In this document: piece by piece, positions 8,498 to 15,000 of the stretch | Layout: each line of letters opens with the position of its first letter | Numbering within the stretch: the stretch's first letter is position 1 | Assembly: GCA_002104895.1 (NCBI GenBank) | Contig: MCFG01000482.1 | Location: 1 to 15,000 of the forward strand | Source: Anaeromyces robustus | Lineage: Eukaryota > Neocallimastigomycota > Neocallimastigomycetes > Neocallimastigales > Neocallimastigaceae | DNA: 15,000 nt | Direction: 5' to 3' | The notes under the pieces: generated by a model | Told to the model about the DNA's origin: nothing | The model's input: the letters and a program-made list of their open reading frames with translations, nothing else | Database searches by the model: none | Translations under genes and position numbers: made by a program

Positions 8498-10626
8498 TTA
8501 GAAAATGAAAGGTTTAGTAATTATTGTGGATTTTAAATAATAATTTTGGTAAATATATTTTTTTATGTCCTGTTTTTATTTTATTAATTATAAATAACAA
8601 TAATTTATATTGTTATATAATAATAGTATAATTAATTTTTTAATGAAATAATAACAAGAATAATTTTTATAATTATTAAATTTTTTTGTAATAATTATAT
8701 ATAAATTTTTCTGTAAAAAAAAAAAAAATAAAAATAAATTAAAAATATTCTCAATAGTTATTGGTTTAAAAATGTATTAATAGAAACTTTATTTAATTAA
8801 AAATATGTTTATTTATTGGCTATACAATTTTCTATAATAAAAAAAAAAGCTAACAAATTTTTAAAATTTTTATTAATTTTATTATTATTTTGTTTATTTT
8901 TATTAATATTATTTTAGTATTTTAAATTTTTTTGTTTCCCAATATATGCGATTATGAATTTTGAATAATATATTATACATTCCATAATTTGATTTTATAT
9001 ATTATGAAAGATTATTTTTTTTTCACACAATAAATTTCATATTGGATAATCTTATAAAATATAATTAATTAAACAAATTAAAAAGATAATAATTATAAAA
9101 TATGTGTAACTTTTATTAAAGTTATTTTAGTAATATAAAACTAAAAAAAAAAGATATTCTTGTAATATGTTATATGTTAATAATTAAACACATAATTAAA
9201 CACTATTTAAAAAGAAATATTGTTGATATATATTATCTAAGAGTGTGTTTTTATTTATTTATAAATAATATATTTTTCAATTTATTTTTATTTTACTAAT
9301 TAATATTATGACTATCCTTAATGGCAGATAAAAAAATATTATTCTCTACGTGTGTAATAAAATTATCATTATAATTAATATTAATATCTAAATAGAAAAA
9401 TTAAAAAATAAATAAAAAAGACATTAAATAACTGCCAAAAGAAAAGGAAAAAAAAAAAAAAAAACACTTTCTGATATGTTAAATAAACAATCATAACAAA
9501 CATTATGAATTTTCAAATATAAAAATAAAAATATTTATAATTTTTTTTTTATGTTTATTTGTCTTAAATTTGTTTTATGTCTTTTACCTTTTATGGAAAG
9601 TAATAAATAATTTATCTTCATTATAAAGTTATTATAAATAAAAAAAACAATATTAATAGTTAAATATTATTTAAGTATTATATAAATAATATTATTTTTT
9701 TTTAATTAATAGATAATATATTTAATATTTTTAGTTAAATTTGTGTAACCTATTAATATATAATTACCAAAACAATGGATAAATAATTATAAATAATTAT
9801 TAAATTAGATTAAACTAGATTATAATTAATATCCCACAATTATATTACAGAGAAAAAAAAGATACCTTAAATTATTTCATTTTATTTTTTAAATAATGAA
9901 TAGTAAAAAAAAAAAACAATAATATAAAGAGAATAGTGATAATATAAGAAAATATCATTTTTGTTAAAATAACATTTTATTTATATTATAATGAAATTAT
10001 ATATAAATATTTATGTATATATAAAAATATATATATTTTATTATAGAGATATTATCATATATATAATCAGATATTATATAATTATATATACATATATTTT
10101 AATAATAATAAATTACATACATATTGTATTTTTTTAAAATTTTTTTTGTTGCTAAATTATATGCATATAAAAAAAGGAATACTATTATGATGTTACGTAA
10201 TGAAATAATAATCTTGGATAAATGGTTTTTATTAATTATAAATATTAAAAAAATATACTATTGATATTGTAATATCAATATATTTAATTATAATTATTAT
10301 AGTCTCTTAATTATAATAATATATTTAATAATGATGATTGTGGATAGTTTATTTTTTTATTATAGTTGTTGTTATCCTTTAGATAAATATATGTATAAGA
10401 TAACAAAATTTAAGTATTCTATTATTAATATTCTTTTTAATTATGATATCATCCTTGTTTTGTATTTATTATTATTATTTTGTCAATCTCTATTATTAAT
10501 TTTTTATTGTTTATTCTTATAAATATTATTCATTATTCACTATTATTCATTATTAATTATTTAAAATTTATTATTATTATAATTATTTCTTATTATTATT
10601 TATTATTGATCCTATTTCTTTAATCC

Positions 10627-10658
<32 letters not shown>

Positions 10659-10945
10659 TTTTTTCATTGTTAAGTTTTTTAATTTAATTTTATATTAAAA
10701 AATATTTGTTACACAAATTTCTTTTATAGTTTCTGATCATAATTTAATTTTATATTGTTTTACAAAAAAGAATTGTAATACATTCAAAACATAATAATAA
10801 CATAATTAATATTATTTTTAATAAAAAAAAAAAAAAAAAAAAACTAAACATAAAAAAGAATATTAAATTTAATAATGAAATATCAATTAAAATAATAATA
10901 ATAAAAAAAAAAATGATAAAAAGAATAAATAAAATAATTATTATT

Positions 10946-10990
10946 AATATAAATATAAATATAAATATAAATATAAATATAAATATAAAT
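10946..10990. repeat. AAATAT hexanucleotide microsatellite
   Basis: About 7.5 perfect units of AAATAT. It generates an Ile/Phe-rich open frame on the minus strand (10750-11028) that is not a gene. Confidence 0.9.
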
Positions 10991-11089
10991 TTAAATTTTA
11001 AATTTAAAATAATATTAATTAATAACAAAATTTATCCATAATGCTAATTAATAATTAAATGAAACAAACACTATTCAATATAATAAAAA

Positions 11090-11090
<1 letters not shown>

Positions 11091-11121
<31 letters not shown>
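11091..11121. repeat. TTA trinucleotide microsatellite near the 11231 promoter
   Basis: About ten TTA units lie roughly 20 to 50 bases upstream of the candidate TATA box of the 11231 gene. Its length could vary between strains and alter promoter spacing. Confidence 0.85.
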
Positions 11122-11137
11122 CATTAATAATAAAAAA

Positions 11138-11176
11138 AAAGATATAAAAGACATAATTTTCCTTTTTTATATCTTT
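11138..11176 (+). promoter_or_regulatory. Candidate TATA box within a perfect 12-bp inverted repeat
   Basis: AAAGATATAAAA (11138-11149) and TTTTATATCTTT (11165-11176) are perfect reverse complements around a 15-base spacer containing CC. The left arm holds TATAAAAG (11143-11150), 88 bases before the ATG, a sensible TATA-box position with a leader of roughly 50 bases. The rest of the leader is A-rich and ends in TTCATCACC directly before the ATG, a strong start context. The TATA assignment is inference. Confidence 0.45.
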
Positions 11177-11230
11177 AAAATTAAATTAAATTAAAATAAA
11201 AAAAAAATAAAAATAAAAAATTTCATCACC

Positions 11231-12268
11231 ATGAAATTATTAAGCGTTCTTCTTTTAGTTATATTAAACTTTTGTTTAATTAACTCAGCACCAGTTAAAG
11301 ATCAATATAATGGTGTTTTCCATTTCAAAATTACTTCATCAAACAAATGTGCTATTGTTGGTTTAGATGATAAAAACAAGAATGCTAAGGAACTTATTAT
11401 TCCAGAAGCCTTCTATGTTGAAGGTAAAAAGTATTACGTTACTGGAGTTAATATGGGTGCTTTTGCTAATAATTCTAAATTAGAAAAAGTTACTTTCAAT
11501 CCAAGTAGTACTACTGTTACTATTTATTATTATGCTTTCTATAATAATGTAAACTTAACTAAGGTTATCTTTAACAATAATAATATCATTGTTAATTACG
11601 CTGCTTTCAGTGGTTGTAATAAACTTAACTTTGATGGTTCTGGTATTCCAAAGATTGTTGAAAATTTAGCTAAACAACAACTTAAAGAATGGAATTTACC
11701 AGTTGGTAATAAAGGTTACAATGAAGCTTCTACTGAATCCAGAAACAAGAAAATGACTGATTTATACCGTCTTGCTAAGAAGATTTATGAAAACTATGAT
11801 CGTTTCAGTACTTATGGTAGTGGTTACAATCTTCCAGGTGTTCTTATTTTCCATGGTGGTAATATCAGAGGTCTTCATATGGCTTACCGTGAATTAGCTA
11901 GAGTTATGGGTGTTGATGAAGTTCATTTCTTAACAGCTAGTGATGCTGTTAGTACTTTCTGGAGTTATATCAGATTTGATTATGATAAATGGTATGACAC
12001 TTGGTACAATGTTGATATTTTCAATTATGACTACAGCAAATACAAGGGTAATTCATATCCATCAAACTTCTTTATGATTAATTCTAAATTCATTGATCAT
12101 CTTGTTAATGAAGTTAACACTGCTTTACCATATGAAAACAAAAAGCGTCCAGATTGGTGGTATGTTTACACTGCTGTTTATGGTACTGATTATGAAGGAG
12201 AATTAGTAACTCGTGTTTTAATTGATGATTACATTAAACAACACAATTTAGGTGGTGACCGTGCTTAA
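11231..12268 (+). CDS. Secreted BspA-type LRR_5 protein with a transglutaminase-like domain lacking catalytic Cys/His
   Basis: A complete 345-residue protein. Residues 1-20 are a signal peptide (LLSVLLLVILNFCLINSA, then PVKD). Residues about 27-135 read as BspA-type leucine-rich repeats (LRR_5): a GKKYYVTGV strand and three AF turns (MGAFANNSKLEKVTF, YYAFYNNVNLTKVIF, AAFSGCNKL). Residues about 170-270 match the transglutaminase-core layout: a helix, then GGNIRGLHMAYRELARVMGV (usual pattern G-x-C-x-G-[YF]-A-x-[AY]), a TFWS segment (usual HAWN) and WYNVD (usual WY-x-[VD]-D). By this alignment Asp262 is kept, while Cys is Ile212 and His is Thr242, so no transglutaminase or protease activity is expected; a binding role is more likely. 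Residues 271-345 are unrecognised. The gene is much GC-richer than its flanks and favours TTC, AAC, AAG and CGT, suggesting strong expression. The LRR call is fairly firm; the fold call is inference. Confidence 0.85.
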   Translation: MKLLSVLLLVILNFCLINSAPVKDQYNGVFHFKITSSNKCAIVGLDDKNKNAKELIIPEAFYVEGKKYYVTGVNMGAFANNSKLEKVTFNPSSTTVTIYYYAFYNNVNLTKVIFNNNNIIVNYAAFSGCNKLNFDGSGIPKIVENLAKQQLKEWNLPVGNKGYNEASTESRNKKMTDLYRLAKKIYENYDRFSTYGSGYNLPGVLIFHGGNIRGLHMAYRELARVMGVDEVHFLTASDAVSTFWSYIRFDYDKWYDTWYNVDIFNYDYSKYKGNSYPSNFFMINSKFIDHLVNEVNTALPYENKKRPDWWYVYTAVYGTDYEGELVTRVLIDDYIKQHNLGGDRA

Positions 12269-12309
12269 ATTTAATGAATTATTATTATTATTATTTATAA
12301 TTTTTAAAT

Positions 12310-12315
12310 AATAAA
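12310..12315 (+). terminator. Possible polyadenylation signal AATAAA of the 11231 gene
   Basis: AATAAA followed by a poly-A run lies 42 bases after the stop codon. The spacing is right, but the hexamer is frequent in this base composition. Confidence 0.25.
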
Positions 12316-13660
12316 AAAAAAATAGTTCTTTAAAAAAAAAAAAGAAGCAGAAATAAAAAAAAATTATTTATATGTAAAAATACTAAAAAAAAAAATGATA
12401 TTCATAATAATTATTATTTTTATTATTAAATAATGACTTATTTTCATTATTTAATATTTAAAAAAGACAAAAAAAAAGAATATTATTATATTCAAATATT
12501 AAATCTATATTTGTAATATACTTAATGTATTTAAAAAAGTTATAAAAAATAATATATTAATAAACATAAAAAAAAAAAAAGATCAATTTAATTCAAGGAA
12601 TAAATTTTTTTATTCACAATAATAAAATATTATTGATAATGTAATAAACAAAAAATAAAAGATAAATTATTAAAATAAAATAAAAAAAAAAATAATATTT
12701 ATTAAAATAAATAAATAAATAAAAAAATTAAAAAAAATTAAACATTTAATAAAATTTAATATTTTAATAAAGTGTTCTGTAATTATTTTAAAAATTGGTG
12801 TTAATATTATATTTATATTATATTTTTCCAAAAATTTTTTATATTGAAAAAAAAGTATTTTTATAAAAAGTAAAAGTATTAAAAAATAATAAAATTATTA
12901 TATATAATATTATGTAATAATTAAATATATATATATATAAATAAACAATAATTATAAATCATTTTTTAATTATTATTATTAAAAAATTTTTTTATATAAA
13001 TTTTTATTTATGTTTTTTTAAAAATTAGGAAACAAAATAAAAATATATTTAATCTTTTTCACTAATATACTAGTATTAAATTATATTTTTAATATTAATT
13101 ATTTTAAATAAATAATATTTGAAAATAATAAACAATTATAGCAATATTAAGAAGGCAAAGAATAATTTTTCAGTTATATTGATTAAGTTATTTATATTCA
13201 AATATTCGATTCATTTATAATATTAAAAAAAAAAAGTAATTCAGATCATTTTAATATTAAAAATTAATCAAGAAATTTTGAAACTATTATTAATGAAAAA
13301 AAAAAAAACGATACTTATGGAATTTATAATATATCAATTATAGTTATTAATAATAATCATAACCATCATCAATAATATATGAAATATGAAATGAATGATT
13401 ATGAATTTTGAAATACTAATATTAATATTAATTAATAATATTATGTTTTCTTTTAAATCAATTTCAATATTTATTAATAATTTTTTTTATATATATATTA
13501 TAAATACATTTAATAAATATACATATATATTAAACATATATTTCTATATAAAATATATTTATATATATATTAATCTATTATATTAATGCATATTAAATTG
13601 TATTTATTAATTATTAATTATTATTTATAATATATATATTCAATATTTTTATTATTTTTT

Positions 13661-13725
13661 ATTTATTATTTTGATTTATTATTTTTATTTATTATTTTTA
13701 TTTATTATTTTTATTTATTATTTTT
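13661..13725. repeat. 13-bp tandem repeat ATTTATTATTTTT x 5
   Basis: Five contiguous copies start at 13661, 13674, 13687, 13700 and 13713. The first ends in G, the other four are identical. The array lies 75 bases beyond the stop codon of the membrane-protein gene and forms part of its A-rich (on the coding strand) 3' flank. Confidence 0.9.
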
Positions 13726-13800
13726 ATTATTACTACTTTTATTATTACTTTTATTATTATTTACTTATTTACTTATTTATTTATTTATTTTTAATTTTTT

Positions 13801-15000
13801 TTATTCTGTATATGGAGGTGGATTGACAGAATTGTTATTATCGTTTGTTGTTGGTGTTGCATTAGTAACAGGTGCGACTTGAACAGTTGATGGTTGAACC
13901 GTTGATACTTGTACAGTTGGTGCTTGAACAGGTGGAGCATAAGTAATCGTTGTTGCGGGAATTTGTGTTGTTGCAGGATAAGCAATACCTGTTACAGGAA
14001 TTTGGTTGGTTGCAGAATAAGCAACACCTGTTGTAGGTATTTGAGAGGTTGCAGAATAAGCAACCCCTGTTGTAGGTATTTGAGAGGTTGCAATATATGG
14101 TATACTTGTTGCAGGCATTTGTGAAGATGGAGGATGATAGGATAAATCAACAACTGGCATTCCAAAATTACTAACAGGTTGTGGTTGTACCGTAGCATAA
14201 CCTACACCTTGTGTAGGATTTTGCATGGAAACATAACCAATATTAGGTGATGTTGTTTGCATTGGAATATAATTTGTAGTTGGTCCAGGTACTGGTGTTG
14301 GAATATATGGAACTGATTGTGGTGGAGGTTGTGGTGAAGCAGGTGATACATAATTAACAGTTGGTGTACCACCTACAGGCATAGGCATTTGTATAGGTGG
14401 TGTAGAAGTAGTATCAACATTATTAGGTAATGGGGAAGGAGGAATAGTTAATTTTGAGTTATCTACTAATGGAGTAGATGAAATATTTGAATTTGAATTA
14501 TCAGGTGGATATGGTTGTAATGTATTATTATTATTATTACCATTATCAATCTTATTATTATCATTTGTGTTAACATTATTATTATTATTATTTGGCTTTG
14601 ATTTATTAGTCTTTTTCTTATTTTTATTATAGATAAAAAAAACTATACCACCTATTAATAATAATAATAATAAAGCGCCAAATTTTTTAAAAGAGCTTTT
14701 ATTAGTTTTAACTTCAACTTTAAAAGATGAACTACTTGTAATTTTACTGTTACTACTACTGCTTGATGAATCACTACTAGTATCAGTTAAGTTAAATTCC
14801 TCATTTGGATTAGGATTACCATTTTCAAGGTTTATACTTTTAATATCAGTTTGGGAACAATTTCTATTAGATTTGCATGATGCACCTGGTATTGTACATA
14901 CTTCTGTGAAAGAATAATTACATATTTCTATTGTTGACACTGGTGGTGCATAACCACGTAGTTTTAAATTTCTATTTAAGTTACTAAATATAATTATAAA
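13801..15000 (-). CDS. Type I membrane protein, receptor-like, with Pro/Tyr-rich tail and C-terminal PPPY (start outside window)
   Basis: The frame is open from the right edge to the TAA-type stop at 13801; 399 codons are visible and none of the first 200 is a plausible ATG start, so the 5' part is missing (a GTG at 14940-14938 is internal). Numbering from the edge: residues 1-50 carry four Cys (27, 35, 42, 48) in a pattern like the C-terminal cap of an LRR ectodomain, with sequons at Asn28, Asn47 and Asn70. A Ser-rich stalk follows (75-103), then one transmembrane helix at about 107-124 (FGALLLLLLIGGIVFFIY) and KNKKKTNKSK, which by the positive-inside rule puts the tail in the cytosol. The tail has Asn runs (137-160), then Pro/Tyr/Thr/Gln-rich low complexity with five 13-residue repeats (291-355). 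It ends NPPPYTE, a PPxY ligand for WW domains such as those of Nedd4/Rsp5 ubiquitin ligases. A surface receptor or sensor is likely; no kinase or other enzyme domain is present. The LRR origin of the ectodomain is inference. Confidence 0.85.
   Translation of the reverse strand, partial: FIIIFSNLNRNLKLRGYAPPVSTIEICNYSFTEVCTIPGASCKSNRNCSQTDIKSINLENGNPNPNEEFNLTDTSSDSSSSSSNSKITSSSSFKVEVKTNKSSFKKFGALLLLLLIGGIVFFIYNKNKKKTNKSKPNNNNNNVNTNDNNKIDNGNNNNNTLQPYPPDNSNSNISSTPLVDNSKLTIPPSPLPNNVDTTSTPPIQMPMPVGGTPTVNYVSPASPQPPPQSVPYIPTPVPGPTTNYIPMQTTSPNIGYVSMQNPTQGVGYATVQPQPVSNFGMPVVDLSYHPPSSQMPATSIPYIATSQIPTTGVAYSATSQIPTTGVAYSATNQIPVTGIAYPATTQIPATTITYAPPVQAPTVQVSTVQPSTVQVAPVTNATPTTNDNNNSVNPPPYTE
13936..14130 (-). 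repeat. Five 39-bp in-frame repeats encoding a 13-residue unit
   Basis: The units, in protein order, are PSSQMPATSIPYI, ATSQIPTTGVAYS (twice), ATNQIPVTGIAYP and ATTQIPATTITYA, exactly 5 x 39 bp within the cytosolic tail. The consensus keeps Q-[IM]-P and a Tyr near the end. The two central copies are almost identical in DNA, showing a recent duplication, while the outer copies have diverged. Reading the opposite strand gives a spurious Cys-rich frame. Confidence 0.9.

Larger units (their letters stand above)
12269..13800. other. Convergent intergenic region
   Basis: This lies between the stop codons of a + strand and a - strand gene, so it should hold both 3' ends. The left part (about 12310-12400) is A-rich on the + strand and the right part (13661-13800) is T-rich, that is A-rich on the - strand. 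A frame at 13395-13586 (+) translates to Ile/Tyr/Asn/Phe runs and is rejected. No RNA gene was seen. The middle, 12500-13600, has ordinary AT-rich sequence without clear repeats. Confidence 0.7.

Noticed and set aside
9321-9374. 17-codon frame MADKKILFSTCVIKLSL
   Set aside because: It has a plausible-looking peptide but is too short to separate from chance, with no supporting context.
9304-9440. TGGCAG (about 9322) and CTGCCA (about 9431) as terminal inverted repeats
   Set aside because: Only 6 bp match exactly at over 100 bp spacing and the flanking match is A/T only; too weak to call an element.
10331-10522. 63-codon open frame on the plus strand
   Set aside because: Its hydrophobic Leu/Ile/Phe/Tyr content matches chance translation of AT-rich DNA, with no promoter, start context or composition change at its edges.
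10750-11028. 92-codon open frame on the minus strand
   Set aside because: It is almost only Ile, Phe, Leu and Asn, produced by an AAATAT microsatellite, poly-A and AAT runs; there is no coding-like composition.
13395-13586. 63-codon open frame on the plus strand
   Set aside because: It consists of Ile, Asn, Tyr and Phe runs from simple TATA-type sequence in the convergent intergenic region.
13909-14124. Cys-rich 71-codon frame on the plus strand
   Set aside because: It lies antisense to the 39-bp coding repeats of the membrane protein; the regular Cys spacing is a by-product of those repeats.
13791-14198. Two further minus-strand frames (13791-13985 and 13992-14198)
   Set aside because: They are other-frame shadows of the same membrane-protein tail, rich in Leu/His/Gln from its repeat DNA.

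Overview
The window looks like nuclear DNA of an anaerobic gut fungus (Neocallimastigomycota, for example Anaeromyces, Neocallimastix or Piromyces). The long non-coding stretches are almost pure A+T, with homopolymer runs up to 31 bases and many microsatellites. The genes are visibly GC-richer islands, spaced several kilobases apart. The proteins are secreted or membrane-anchored, with Asn runs, Ser-rich stalks and a bacterial-type BspA leucine-rich repeat. Dictyostelids are also very AT-rich but pack genes much more tightly, so I rank them lower. The organism call is inference; no rRNA, tRNA or marker gene is present.

Layout: (1) 3..233 (+) is the 3' end of an unrecognised gene whose start lies left of the window. 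(2) 234..4729 is an AT desert with tandem repeats, hairpin-forming inverted repeats and one more complex 160-bp island (4071..4230) that abuts an AATAT microsatellite. (3) 4730..5335 (+) is a complete gene for a small secreted protein with 14 mature cysteines. (4) 5336..11230 is a second AT desert holding an A-rich 3' flank, an 83-nt hairpin, a compound microsatellite with a 140-bp pure AAAT core, and a 143-bp segment with terminal inverted repeats. (5) 11231..12268 (+) is a complete gene for a secreted protein that joins BspA-type repeats to a transglutaminase-like fold, apparently without its catalytic Cys and His. (6) 12269..13800 is the convergent intergenic region. (7) 13801..15000 (-) is the 3' part of a type I membrane protein with an extracellular Cys-containing segment, one transmembrane helix, a Pro/Tyr-rich tail with five 13-residue repeats, and a C-terminal PPPY motif. 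Its frame is open to the right window edge, so the start is outside.

Nothing suggests that the genes form an operon or cluster pathway. What they share is a surface or secretory destination (three of the four) and an A-rich coding-strand flank just after each stop codon. The strongest lead is the apparent pseudo-transglutaminase fused to LRR_5 repeats. The second is the receptor-like protein ending in a WW-domain ligand. Several hairpins and a recurring GTTACACAAAT motif in the deserts are candidates for small mobile-element relics or structured RNAs.
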